Notes: generated by a model not told the origin, from the letters alone. Counted from the stretch's first letter, positions 16,223 to 24,352 are shown. The stretch: DNA of 34,104 bases from JBEIHI01 sp964655245 (GCA_964655245.1 CAZZLQ010000023.1:1-34104), one strand, 5' to 3'. Numbers and translations are program-made.

Positions 16223-17179
16223 TTATCCAATCGGCGCCTTGATATCAAAGCGATGAGTCGCTTTGAGGTATCGAATCGTTCCCGTTGCTGAGCGCATAAC
16301 AACAGATTCAGTCGTCGCTCCGTTGTGAAAGAAGTTCACGCCTTTTAGGAGAGTCCCCGTGGTCACACCGGTGGCTGAAAACATCACATTTCCACGCGCA
16401 AGCTCGTCAATTTTGTAGATCCGATCAAAATCCCGAATACCCATTTTTGTGGCGCGAGACTTCTCATCGTCATTTCTAAAGATTAAGCGGCCTTGAAAGT
16501 CGCCTCCCATACAGCGAAGCGCTGCGGCCGCGATCACACCCTCAGGCGCTCCACCCGATCCCATCAAGACATCAATTCCTGAATCAGCTTCGCAGGTGGC
16601 AATAGCGGCGGATACGTCGCCGTCTTGAATCAAGCGAATGCGACATCCGAGCTGACGTACCTCTTGAATCAAATCTGCGTGCCGAGGGCGATTAAGAATC
16701 ACCACGGTGATCTCAGAGAGACGCCGCCCCATTCCTTCGGCAATGCTTTTGAGATTCCACGTTGCACTTTGACGCAAATCAATGCGCCCCTTAGCCTGAG
16801 GCCCCACGGCCATCTTCTGCATATAGACATCTGGTGCGTGCAAAAAGCCCCCGTCCTCTGCAAGGGCTGCCACAGACATAGCATTGGAAGCGCCTTGAGC
16901 AGTAATGGTAGTCCCCTCAAGAGGGTCGAGCGCTAAATCAATCGCCGGACCATTGCCCGTTCCGACGTTTTCTCCAATAAAGAGCATCGGAGCCTCATCT
17001 CGCTCTCCCTCTCCGATCACAACGCGCCCCTTAAACTCTATTCGATTAAACGCCGCTCGCATGGCCTCAACAGCCACGCGATCCGAAAGCTTTTCATCTC
17101 CAAGACCTACGGTTCTTGCCGCTGCAATCGCAGCCGCCTCTGTGACACGAACAGATTCAAGAGCAAGGTTTCGATCCAT
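16223..17179 (-). CDS. glpX: Class II fructose-1,6-bisphosphatase
   Basis: Hydrolyses fructose-1,6-bisphosphate to fructose-6-phosphate, the committing step of gluconeogenesis. The 318-residue protein begins MDRNLALES as GlpX proteins do, and carries GEGERDEAPM (56-65), the metal-binding DPLEGTT (85-91) and a GSGGAPEG loop. Length is close to that of other GlpX enzymes. The ATG at 17179 is set by homology; the upstream extension to 17560 runs into the preceding gene and is not glpX-like. It leads the glpX / START-like / 98-aa / meaB unit. Gluconeogenesis and propionate-type metabolism side by side fit an amino-acid or lipid consumer. Confidence 0.93.
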   Translation of the reverse strand: MDRNLALESVRVTEAAAIAAARTVGLGDEKLSDRVAVEAMRAAFNRIEFKGRVVIGEGERDEAPMLFIGENVGTGNGPAIDLALDPLEGTTITAQGASNAMSVAALAEDGGFLHAPDVYMQKMAVGPQAKGRIDLRQSATWNLKSIAEGMGRRLSEITVVILNRPRHADLIQEVRQLGCRIRLIQDGDVSAAIATCEADSGIDVLMGSGGAPEGVIAAAALRCMGGDFQGRLIFRNDDEKSRATKMGIRDFDRIYKIDELARGNVMFSATGVTTGTLLKGVNFFHNGATTESVVMRSATGTIRYLKATHRFDIKAPIG

Positions 17180-17213
17180 ACGTCTTAAGACTATTGAAAG
17201 GAGACCAGTGGAG

Positions 17214-18050
17214 TCAACGCGGGGAAGTACTAAGGAATCGTAAAGTGCGAATGCATTCAGATCGAGTGGACCTAACCACAACTCGCTCAGAACTCGCGCG
17301 GCGAATGCTAGGACCTGCCTCTCGAAGCAGAGCTGCCGTCTCCGGGTTTTTGAGATGAGGGCTAGGAATATAAATCTTTTGGGTATCGGGATCGAGCGCG
17401 CTAAGTCCCAGCATATCGGCAATGTCTTGAAGCACTGAGTCACGCTGCAAGGCTGGAACAACAGCGGCAACCTGATAAAACTTTCCTGTTGAAGGATCTC
17501 GCGTAAGAGCCAGTGTGGCATCGATCGGATCGAGTTTAGAATCGATCCCGCCTGAAGCATTCATCGCCCCGCTTTTGAAGTACACCACGACACGGTTCGG
17601 CTGAGTTGCTCTCCAAACAGCAGTTCCACCCCACAACCCCTCCGGAGGAAACTCTTTCCCAAAATGAAGCTCCATCAGAGCCGTATGCGCTTCCTTTCTC
17701 TGGAGCAGAGCTCCTGACTTTCTAAGCTCATGCCGAAGTGGGGAAAAATACATCTGTCGTGGAAGATGAGCGCGGCTCTGTCTCAACAGAAATGGCTCTG
17801 GATACCCAGCTTCAATATGATCAAAAACCGAATTCTCCCCCACACCAAAAAACACCGAATGTGTATTCGTCGAGGCAATCCATGGCAGATAAAGAAACTG
17901 CGGTGGCCGTCCGAAGGAGTTCAGCAATCCAAAGGGAGATTTGGGTGCAACTTCTTCGCGAGCCAGCACACAACTCCCGCCAAAAAGGCTGGCCCAAAGA
18001 ACAAGACTTGCAGCTGCCAAGTGGGTGAGTTGGATCTTGGGGAGATTCAT
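17214..18050 (-). CDS. Exported protein of unknown function
   Basis: A 278-residue protein with a signal peptide (MNLPKIQLTHLAAASLVLW, cleavage probably after CVLA). The mature part has a beta-rich middle (NRVVVYFKSGAMNASGG, DATLALTRDPSTGKFYQ) and an Arg-rich tail. No family is recognised. GGAAGG lies 4 nt before the ATG at 18050, and a sigma-54-type promoter predicts RNA beginning about 13 nt upstream, so the leader is very short. It ends 34 bp before the glpX start, so its transcript may continue into the glpX cluster. Confidence 0.75.
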   Translation of the reverse strand: MNLPKIQLTHLAAASLVLWASLFGGSCVLAREEVAPKSPFGLLNSFGRPPQFLYLPWIASTNTHSVFFGVGENSVFDHIEAGYPEPFLLRQSRAHLPRQMYFSPLRHELRKSGALLQRKEAHTALMELHFGKEFPPEGLWGGTAVWRATQPNRVVVYFKSGAMNASGGIDSKLDPIDATLALTRDPSTGKFYQVAAVVPALQRDSVLQDIADMLGLSALDPDTQKIYIPSPHLKNPETAALLREAGPSIRRASSERVVVRSTRSECIRTLRFLSTSPR

Positions 18051-18073
18051 AAAGCCTTCCGAAGTCTTAAATG

Positions 18074-18089
18074 TGCAAATCCCTCGCCA
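18074..18089 (-). promoter_or_regulatory. Sigma-54-type promoter before the exported protein
   Basis: On the minus strand this reads TGGCGAGGGATTTGCA: TGGC at -24, 10 bases between GG and GC, TTTGCA at -12. Predicted start near 18063, just ahead of the GGAAGG ribosome site and the ATG at 18050. Confidence 0.6.
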
Positions 18090-18249
18090 CAAGGTTCTAG
18101 ACCCTATTTTAAGCACTTTATGGCCTACATTCTTACATTTTTAATCATACATTTAAGATATCTAGGAAAAGCCTTCTGTCTCGACAAAACACAGCAAGAT
18201 TGGGGCGCTTTATGTTTCTTTTTTATCATATTTATTTATACTCAATATT

Positions 18250-18855
18250 ATGAACTTTTGGACGCTTTGTGAAAGCTATCTCAAACCCCAATCACTTTCT
18301 CGCACCACAAAATTCCGAGCAGAGGCCTCACTCAAAAGACCTCTCTCCGAGTTCAAAACAAGTCTCTTTCCCCTAGATGAGTCTAGCGACCGCATGGCAT
18401 CTATTCTTGCGAGATATGCTCCAATGACTGAGGATGATTTTGAAAGCCCAAAGGACCGCGAACTCTTTCGGCAGCTTCAAGCTTTTCCGCAAGACCGCGC
18501 GTATTTTGAAATGCTGCTGCAACAGAACTTACTCTTTAAGAAATTCCAGGATACGACTGTGAAGGATTTTCTCGACTCCGCTGAGGGGAAAGCCTGGTTC
18601 AAGCGTGCGCAGCGAATCAAACACAAACCAGTCTTTTGTTTGGAGATCCCCTACTACCCCACTCGACAAAGCAGCCTGCGCGCAGAAGCAGATCTTAAGC
18701 GTCTCCTGAGAAGACAGCCGCTACTTCGGTATCTCGACCTTAAGGCTATGGGGTTTAAGAATGTTCAGGCGATTTTGGAGCGATTTCCAAGTCTCAATCT
18801 TCATCGGCAGCGCTATCTGAAGCAACTCTCCTCCACCCTTGCTCAAGCAAAATGA
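18250..18855 (+). CDS. Orphan 201-residue protein
   Basis: A basic, soluble, mostly helical protein of unknown family. Two segments resemble each other: KFRAEASLKRPLSEF (about 21-35) and SLRAEADLKRLLRRQ (about 141-155), suggesting an internal duplication. It is preceded by an unusually AT-rich stretch (18120-18250) and has no clear ribosome site before the ATG. Its last 62 nt overlap the end of the convergent HTH gene. The AT-rich leader, absence of homologues I can recognise and location next to transposase-like and recombinase genes hint at acquired DNA. Confidence 0.55.
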   Translation: MNFWTLCESYLKPQSLSRTTKFRAEASLKRPLSEFKTSLFPLDESSDRMASILARYAPMTEDDFESPKDRELFRQLQAFPQDRAYFEMLLQQNLLFKKFQDTTVKDFLDSAEGKAWFKRAQRIKHKPVFCLEIPYYPTRQSSLRAEADLKRLLRRQPLLRYLDLKAMGFKNVQAILERFPSLNLHRQRYLKQLSSTLAQAK

Positions 18856-19264
18856 TCTCAAAGAAGCGTGTGGGCCGATACTCAAAGAGCCCCCACTTCT
18901 TGAGATACCGCCGCAAACTAAACGCGGGAATCTCAATACTAAAATGATACTTGAGCTGACGAGAGAGCTCACTCATCGATGGACGCTTGAGCAAAAAATA
19001 AAGCTCAAGAATCCGATTCTTGGTATCAAGATCAATCGCTATAGACCGCTTGGGAAGGCTTTTTGCGAGGTTTTTATCGGCCGTTCTCGACCATCGATAA
19101 ATACTATCTCGAGAGACATTAAGGTCCTTTGAAATTTGTGTGATCGACTCCCCCGCCTTCCATCGAGCGAGAGCTTCGAGCTTCAGGTTCGACTTCGTCT
19201 GCTGGAGTTTTCGACTTTTTTCCGAAGTCACTGTCTTGTTTCCCAAAATATCGTTTGTGTTCAC
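18794..19264 (-). CDS. Double helix-turn-helix protein resembling the DNA-binding half of an IS630-type transposase
   Basis: A 156-residue basic protein. The first HTH (about 28-60) reads ALARWKAGESITQISKDL followed by NVSRDSIYRWSR; the second, winged type (about 78-130), includes RPSMSELSRQLKYHFSIEI and SLRRYLKKWGLF. This pair is the DNA-binding module of IS630/Tc1-like transposases, but no DDE catalytic domain follows and none is nearby. It may be a domesticated regulator. The start is uncertain: the GTG at 19264 lies within a palindrome and lacks a ribosome site. It is divergent from the tyrosine recombinase gene across 147 bp that carry repeats, so it is a good candidate to bind there. 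Confidence 0.65.
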   Translation of the reverse strand: MNTNDILGNKTVTSEKSRKLQQTKSNLKLEALARWKAGESITQISKDLNVSRDSIYRWSRTADKNLAKSLPKRSIAIDLDTKNRILELYFLLKRPSMSELSRQLKYHFSIEIPAFSLRRYLKKWGLFEYRPTRFFEIILLEQGWRRVASDSAADED

Positions 19265-19267
19265 AAA
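19254..19267. promoter_or_regulatory. Palindrome over the start of the HTH gene
   Basis: TTTGTG-TT-CACAAA is a perfect 6-bp-arm palindrome covering the presumed GTG start of the HTH gene. Its GTTCACAAAA half is repeated in both arms of the larger inverted repeat before the recombinase, so the same protein may bind both places. Confidence 0.45.
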
Positions 19268-19321
19268 ACAAGAATATTATGAAACACTGATACAGCAAAG
19301 ATATTCTCCTCAATCACTTCA

Positions 19322-19364
19322 TTTTAGCCCCCCTAAAACGCTCTATTTTGTCAGATTTTATCAG
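19322..19364. repeat. Hairpin and tandem 10-bp repeats in the HTH/recombinase intergenic region
   Basis: TTTTAG-CCCCC-CTAAAA (19322-19338) is a perfect 6-bp-arm inverted repeat. It is followed by two head-to-tail decamers, ATTTTGTCAG (19345-19354) and ATTTTATCAG (19355-19364), spaced one helical turn apart as expected for adjacent protein-binding sites. Confidence 0.45.
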
Positions 19365-19370
19365 TCATAT

Positions 19371-19410
19371 TTGGCTTGAAATAGTTCGCAAAATAGTTTA
19401 TTTTGTGAAC
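19371..19410 (+). promoter_or_regulatory. Promoter-like elements overlapped by a 12-bp-arm inverted repeat before the recombinase gene
   Basis: GTTCGCAAAATA (19384-19395) and TATTTTGTGAAC (19399-19410) are inverted with 11 of 12 positions matching and a 3-nt centre. TTGGCT (19371) lies 17 nt before TAGTTT (19394), a weak sigma-70-like pair that would start RNA within a few bases of the GTG at 19412, which has no ribosome site. The repeat could be an operator over the promoter or, read as 11-bp arms AGTTCGCAAAA and TTTTGTGAACT with a 7-nt centre, a dif-like recombination site. Confidence 0.45.
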
Positions 19411-19411
19411 T

Positions 19412-20254
19412 GTGACGAAACCCATCTTCGAGCGCCATCCTCTGGGCCCCTACGCCGTCGAATTCCTCGAGAGTTTGCGGGAGGAGCGTCGACTTCAAGG
19501 CTCAAGCCTCCAGAACTACGAGCGCGAGCTGAGACTGCTTCTGGAACTCCTGCCGCAGCCCACTGAGACATCAAAGCTCAAGACTCACCTTCGATCTCAA
19601 AAACCCGCCACCGCCGTTCGAAAGCTCGGACTTTGGCGACGCTTCTTTGAGGGCACGTCCGAGGTCTGGCAGCAAACGATTGCAGGAATCAAAATGCCGA
19701 AGATTCGCCAAAAGCTTCCGCGATTTCTGACGGATGAAGAGGTCTTTCGGCTTGAACAAGCTTGCTATCGAAGTGATTTCATTGATCGCGATCGAACTCT
19801 CATTGCCCTGATGCTGCAACTGGGACTTCGACTCGCCGAAGTCTTGCAACTGAGATTCAAAGACATTGAATCCGGATATTTGAAAGTGACTCGAAAGGGC
19901 GACAAGGAACAGCGCTTGCCCTTGACCGCCTCTCTTCAGAATCTCTTGCGCACCTATCAGCGTGTTCAGAACGCCGGCCCCGGCGACTACCTTTTTGAAG
20001 GACGAACACAAGAGCGTTTATCCTCTCGCGGAGCGCAAAAAATTCTCGACCGTCTTGCGAAGGAAGCAGATCTTCAAGAGAAGATTTCCCCGCATGCTCT
20101 TCGACATACGTTTGCCTCTCAACTCGCCGCTCGAGGAGCAAGCCTTGTGGCACTCAAGGAAATCTTGGGGCACCGCCGCCTTCAAACCACCGAAAGATAT
20201 CTGCATGTCACGCCACAGCATCTTCAGGAAACTCTCCAGCTATTGAACCGATGA
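19412..20254 (+). CDS. Tyrosine recombinase (XerC/XerD type)
   Basis: A 280-residue site-specific recombinase with all catalytic residues visible: Arg140 in LGLRLAEVL, Lys162 in TRKGDKEQ, His228 and Arg231 in HALRHTFAS, His254 in LGHRRL and the nucleophile Tyr263 in ERYLH. The N-terminal core-binding domain is compact, as in Xer proteins and short integrases. The GTG start has no ribosome site and is placed 1 nt after a long inverted repeat, suggesting a leaderless or tightly controlled transcript. It could be the chromosomal Xer protein or a small integron/phage-like integrase; the nearby dif-like palindrome and divergent HTH gene are relevant to that choice. Confidence 0.88.
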   Translation: MTKPIFERHPLGPYAVEFLESLREERRLQGSSLQNYERELRLLLELLPQPTETSKLKTHLRSQKPATAVRKLGLWRRFFEGTSEVWQQTIAGIKMPKIRQKLPRFLTDEEVFRLEQACYRSDFIDRDRTLIALMLQLGLRLAEVLQLRFKDIESGYLKVTRKGDKEQRLPLTASLQNLLRTYQRVQNAGPGDYLFEGRTQERLSSRGAQKILDRLAKEADLQEKISPHALRHTFASQLAARGASLVALKEILGHRRLQTTERYLHVTPQHLQETLQLLNR

Positions 20255-20288
20255 CGAATCCGGGCTTTCGAGAGATACTGGGACGTCT

Positions 20289-21299
20289 ATGCTCGGCTGT
20301 CCGCGCTGCACACATAAGGCTCTGCTCAAAAAGCAAACCACCAAGGGTTATATTTTTGAATGTCTCAAATGCGAAGGCAGAGCTCTTAGCTTTGAACTTC
20401 AAAAAATCATTGGCGGTGAGAGTGCGTTTTTCTCATTTAAGGATTTACTGGCTCGAAGCAATTTCAAAACAGATCTGAATTGCCCAAGCTGCCGAAAGCC
20501 GATGGCAGGGCTCGAGCTCGATGATCAGCGCGTTGTTCTTGAAGCCTGTTCCTCCTGTGAAATGACCTGGTTTGACAGGGCTGAGTTTGACCACTACGCC
20601 CACCCACACAAAGGGGATGTTCTTGCGCTTGAATGGCCGGGAAGTTTTTGGAATATCGTTCCCGGAATTCTCCGACTTCCCGTGGAAAAAACCAACCCTC
20701 TCGCCTCGACTCCATGGATGACGATTTCCCTCGTCAGCTTCATGTTGATCATTCACGCGATGATTTTTTCGAACCTTGATCAAGCTGTTCAATCGTGGGG
20801 CTTTTATCCAAACGAGCCTTTTCGTCACAGTGGACTGAACCTGCTGACCAATATTTTTATTCATGGCTCTTGGGCTCACTTGATCGTCAATTGTTACGCA
20901 CTCTTTATCTATGGAGATAATGTTGAAGATCGATTTTCACATCGAATGTATCTCCTACTCTTTCTCTTGGCGGGGGCAGTGGGCTCACTAGCGCATTCGA
21001 TCTTTGATCCAAGGGGCGATCTTCCCCTTGTTGGCGCGAGTGGAGCGATTTCAGGAATCATGACCGTCTATTGTTTGAGCTTTCCCAAGGCTCGCCTCGC
21101 AACGTTCTTTCTGATCCGATGGCTTTCGTATCCGGCATGGGTCTATGCGATTGTTTGGATCATTCTTCAGGCCATCGGTGCCGCTCGGCAGGCTGCGGAG
21201 CTCACGATGGTTTCCTACGCGGCCCATCTCGGAGGTGCGTTGGTGGGCCTGTTGTTCTATCTCGCCATGCGAGATAAACCCCGATTTAAGCTCCGTTAA
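20289..21299 (+). CDS. Rhomboid intramembrane serine protease with two N-terminal zinc ribbons
   Basis: A 336-residue membrane protease. The N-terminal 100 residues contain two zf-TFIIB-like ribbons, with Cys4/Cys7/Cys25/Cys28 and Cys65/Cys68/Cys87/Cys90. The rhomboid core follows from about 140 with around six hydrophobic segments: HGSWAHLIVN (192-201, oxyanion region), catalytic Ser251 in GASGAISG (249-256) and catalytic His313 in AAHLGGALVG. Rhomboids cleave transmembrane segments of substrate proteins. It starts 34 bp after the recombinase stop and may share its transcript. The zinc ribbons should lie in the cytoplasm and probably recognise substrates or regulate activity. Confidence 0.9.
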   Translation: MLGCPRCTHKALLKKQTTKGYIFECLKCEGRALSFELQKIIGGESAFFSFKDLLARSNFKTDLNCPSCRKPMAGLELDDQRVVLEACSSCEMTWFDRAEFDHYAHPHKGDVLALEWPGSFWNIVPGILRLPVEKTNPLASTPWMTISLVSFMLIIHAMIFSNLDQAVQSWGFYPNEPFRHSGLNLLTNIFIHGSWAHLIVNCYALFIYGDNVEDRFSHRMYLLLFLLAGAVGSLAHSIFDPRGDLPLVGASGAISGIMTVYCLSFPKARLATFFLIRWLSYPAWVYAIVWIILQAIGAARQAAELTMVSYAAHLGGALVGLLFYLAMRDKPRFKLR

Positions 21300-21342
21300 T
21301 CCGTGGCTCTTGCTCGTTGACAGATTTTGATTTGGTGAGAGT

Positions 21343-21939
21343 ATGCGGGCCGTGATTTCTTTGGGCCTCATTTTTTCCGTCACGTTCCCTATCGCCGAAT
21401 CATTAGAGCGCATTGTTGCGCAGATTGAGCACACTCAGCTGGAAACAAAAGAAGCCATCTATCGACTTCAATGGGGAGGGGCTCGGCTCATTCAAGAGGA
21501 GCTAAAGACCAATCCCAACGCGAAGCATTCCTTTGTTTGTATCGATGAAAACAAAATCAAGGGAGCATTCCAATCCTGGCCAACATGCTTCTTCGGGGTA
21601 CTGGAAAAAAAGCTCCTGACTCAGTCTGAGCTCACCGAGCTAATCGACAAACTCGAATCCGAAACCTCTTGGAAAAAGCTCGGCTTTGCAAGCGTAGGCG
21701 CCAGCCAAAAACACGAGGCTAAAGCTCTCAATGTGATCCTCGATCACGACTCATCTCTTCAACTACTCGAAGATTTTGACTACCAAATGCCGCTTGAAAA
21801 ACAGACCACAGAAGTGTTTCAGACAGATTCCATCGACTGTTTGAAAAAGTTTCGAAAGACTCGAACGCGCGGTGGCTCGGCCACCTTTGGACACAGTCGC
21901 TGGAGGTGTTCCATAGACCTGAAGCCCAGGAGTCATTGA
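21343..21939 (+). CDS. Small exported protein of unknown function
   Basis: A 198-residue protein with a signal peptide (MRAVISLGLIFSVTFPIAES). The mature part is mixed helix and strand and has Cys residues at FVCIDE, WPTCFFG, IDCLKKF and RWRCSID, which could form two disulphides in the periplasm. GGTGAGAG precedes the ATG. No family is recognised. It is the last gene before the flagellin pair; a flagellin-type promoter lies beyond its stop, so it is probably unrelated in expression. Confidence 0.65.
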   Translation: MRAVISLGLIFSVTFPIAESLERIVAQIEHTQLETKEAIYRLQWGGARLIQEELKTNPNAKHSFVCIDENKIKGAFQSWPTCFFGVLEKKLLTQSELTELIDKLESETSWKKLGFASVGASQKHEAKALNVILDHDSSLQLLEDFDYQMPLEKQTTEVFQTDSIDCLKKFRKTRTRGGSATFGHSRWRCSIDLKPRSH

Positions 21940-22011
21940 CGCTCCGCCCCATCGAAAATTTATTGCTCTGCATCATCAGGCACTTAACCCCCTTTAGCCA
22001 GCCATAGACCA

Positions 22012-22036
22012 TCATAAACCCCTTCAAATTGCCGAT
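22012..22036 (+). promoter_or_regulatory. Flagellar (sigma-28-like) promoter candidate, flagellin gene 1
   Basis: TAAA at 22015-22018 and GCCGAT at 22031-22036 resemble the FliA-type -35 and -10 elements, but the gap is 12 nt rather than about 15. The identical element precedes the second flagellin. Predicted leader of about 57 nt, ending in AGTGAGGA before the TTG start. Confidence 0.5.
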
Positions 22037-22377
22037 GTCACAGTGAATGCGTGTGCTCAGAAAACCTGCGGTGCTCTGCAGCGAAAGTGAGGATTGACGT
22101 TGCGTATCAATACCAACATCCCCTCACTCAATGCTCAGAGAAATCTGGGATCGATCTCGCGCGCCCTCAGCCGATCGCTTGAGCGACTGTCCTCAGGCTC
22201 ACGCATCAACTCAGCCCGTGATGATGCCTCTGGATTGGCTGTGTCTCTCGGACTCAAAGCTCAAGCCAAGGGCCTCACACGTACCATTCAAAACATGAAT
22301 GAAGCGTTTGGTTATCTCAACGCCGCTGACGGAGCTCTCCAAACTCAAATGGATCTCGTGCAACGAATGCGAGAACT
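22012..22377 (+). repeat. 366-bp direct repeat, copy 1 (promoter, leader and 5' end of flagellin)
   Basis: This stretch matches 24353-24718 at a constant offset of 2341 bp with no gaps and 7 mismatches that I can count (about 98 percent). Three mismatches are in the leader; the rest are silent. Identity ends abruptly within codon 94. Confidence 0.85.
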
Positions 22378-24277
22378 AGCCGTACAAGCAGCCAATGGAA
22401 GTTTGTCGACATCGGACCGCTCGACGATTCAAGTGGAGCTCAACCAACTCATGGCTGAGTTTTCGCGCACGTCTCAATCGACGCTGTTTAACGGCACCAA
22501 CCTCTTAGGTGGTGAGCTGGAAAGCAAAACTCTGCAAGTGGGCACACAGAAAGGGCAATCGATTGCGATGAGCGTCGACTCAAGCCTTGAGAGCGATATT
22601 TTCGTTGATGAAGTTTACTCGAGCACTAATTCATTTTCAAAAACAGAAAGCATTTATACGTTAAATGCATCGATTTTGTTTTCAGATCTCACAGGAGACG
22701 GTCTTGTAGAAATGATCGCCTATGATTCAGGCTCACAAACCTTCTCGATATTGCAGAATGATGGCAACGGAGCCTTCTCAAGGCCTGTGACCTTCTCTGG
22801 AGTCGCTGCAAGCGCCAGCATTCGGGCAGACTATGACTTCAATAATGATGGCAACAACGATTTACTTTTTGGAGACTCAACCAATCGAGTCGTTTGGCTC
22901 AGCGACGGCTACGGTGGCTTCTCATCTCGAGTCACAACGGTTCTGGCATCTGGCTTCACTGGAATCACTAGCATCAAAGATTTTAATAATGACGGAAATC
23001 TAGACCTTCTGAGCACCAACTCAACATTGAATGGAATCATCGTTAACTTTGGAAATGGCAAAGGAAGCTTTGCTTCATCTGCAACAGTGATGAGTGGCAC
23101 GGCATTCACAACCGTCTTTACAGAAGATCTTAACGGAGACGGATATCTTGATGTCTTTGCTGGCAACACAAGCGCTCAAAGCCGCTACATTCGAATGGGG
23201 AGCTCCTCCGGAACCTTCTCAACAGGCACAACGGCCACTTCGATCACTACGGCCAACAGTGGCACGACCAACGTCGCTGATGTCAACAATGATGGGTATC
23301 TAGACTTTATCGATAAAGACACCTTGGGGAACTTAGAGGTGAGATTTGGCAATGCGAGCTGGACGGGATCTCTGCTCTCAGAAACCGCCATGGGAACCTC
23401 TTTCTCAAACATCTTGACGGGTGATATCGATGGCGATGGAGACACAGATGTCTTAGCGGGAGATGGAACGGCCGGGTCCATCGCTGTACGCCTCAATACT
23501 GGATCGGGCATTATGTCGGCCACAACGACGATGACAATCGCTGCAGGGACTACACTGAGCGCTGTTGAGGATATCAACGCTGATGGACGAGATGATGTGA
23601 TTGCAACGAGCGGGATGAATCTTTATCTGCGACTGGCAACAGGAGCGGGTAACTTTGCATCCACCTCAACAACAGCGTGGTCAGGGATTACCATGTTCCC
23701 GCAAATTGAGGATATCAATCAGGATGGGTATATGGATTTGATCGGACTGGACTATATGTTCCCCACTGTCAGCATCATGCTGGGAAACTCATCGGGCTTC
23801 TCAAGTGCTCAGAGCATTTCACGATCCACCAGTAGTAGCTCGCTCCATAATTCATTTTTGGTAGACCTCAACAATGACGGTTTCAAGGATGTCTTTTTGT
23901 ACGACATTGATATGCTGAGTGGCGAATCAATGACTGTCCTCCAGGGCACCGTCCAAAGTGAAGATCCCACTTCCATCGATCTGACTGATCAGGAATCGGC
24001 CGAGGATGCCCTTGAAGTTCTGGATCGCGCAATAGGAAAAATCAGCGAAAGAAGAGCAGAAATCGGGGCTCTTCAGAATCGACTGACCTCTGCCATCAAT
24101 GCTAACTCGCTCACAATGGAAAATTTATCATCCGCCTACAGTCAGATCATGGATACGGATATCGCTCAGGAGACCGCGGAACTCACTCGCTCACAGATTC
24201 AACAGCAAGCGGCCGCTGCAGTACTCGGACAAGCCAACATCGCTCTTCAAATGGCGATTCAACTTCTGAACTCTTGA
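22100..24277 (+). CDS. Flagellin with an inserted array of nine FG-GAP/VCBS-type repeats (gene 1)
   Basis: A 725-residue flagellin, over twice the usual minimal size. Residues 1-165 are the classical N-terminal D0/D1 helices (MRINTNIPSLNAQRNLG, SSGSRINSARDDASGLA, LFNGTNLLGG), and about 622-725 are the C-terminal pair (ISERRAEIGALQNRL, ending LGQANIALQMAIQLLNS). Between them are nine repeats of about 49 residues, each with a calcium-loop motif: DLTGDG, DFNNDG twice, DLNGDG, DVNNDG, DIDGDG, DINADG, DINQDG and DLNNDG, starting near 196, 246, 294, 343, 394, 442, 491, 538 and 589. These should form a surface beta-propeller in the D2/D3 position. The TTG at 22100 is the start by homology and by AGTGAGGA spacing. 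Confidence 0.92.
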   Translation: MRINTNIPSLNAQRNLGSISRALSRSLERLSSGSRINSARDDASGLAVSLGLKAQAKGLTRTIQNMNEAFGYLNAADGALQTQMDLVQRMRELAVQAANGSLSTSDRSTIQVELNQLMAEFSRTSQSTLFNGTNLLGGELESKTLQVGTQKGQSIAMSVDSSLESDIFVDEVYSSTNSFSKTESIYTLNASILFSDLTGDGLVEMIAYDSGSQTFSILQNDGNGAFSRPVTFSGVAASASIRADYDFNNDGNNDLLFGDSTNRVVWLSDGYGGFSSRVTTVLASGFTGITSIKDFNNDGNLDLLSTNSTLNGIIVNFGNGKGSFASSATVMSGTAFTTVFTEDLNGDGYLDVFAGNTSAQSRYIRMGSSSGTFSTGTTATSITTANSGTTNVADVNNDGYLDFIDKDTLGNLEVRFGNASWTGSLLSETAMGTSFSNILTGDIDGDGDTDVLAGDGTAGSIAVRLNTGSGIMSATTTMTIAAGTTLSAVEDINADGRDDVIATSGMNLYLRLATGAGNFASTSTTAWSGITMFPQIEDINQDGYMDLIGLDYMFPTVSIMLGNSSGFSSAQSISRSTSSSSLHNSFLVDLNNDGFKDVFLYDIDMLSGESMTVLQGTVQSEDPTSIDLTDQESAEDALEVLDRAIGKISERRAEIGALQNRLTSAINANSLTMENLSSAYSQIMDTDIAQETAELTRSQIQQQAAAAVLGQANIALQMAIQLLNS

Positions 24278-24352
24278 TGACGCGCTACACCAGATAAAAT
24301 TTATTGCCTTGCGCCATCAAGGACTTAGATGTCCTCGTCCCACACCATCTAC

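Noticed and set aside
18794..19264. Complete IS630-type insertion sequence
   Set aside because: No DDE catalytic domain, no terminal inverted repeats and no target duplication were found around the HTH gene.
19384..19410. Firm assignment as the chromosomal dif site
   Set aside because: Gene orientation around it is divergent rather than convergent as expected near a terminus, and no comparison with other sites is possible here; reported only as an alternative.
22600..24000. Frameshift or fusion of a flagellin with a separate FG-GAP gene
   Set aside because: The frame is continuous in both tandem genes, repeat number and register agree, and both flagellin ends are intact, so the insert is a real domain.
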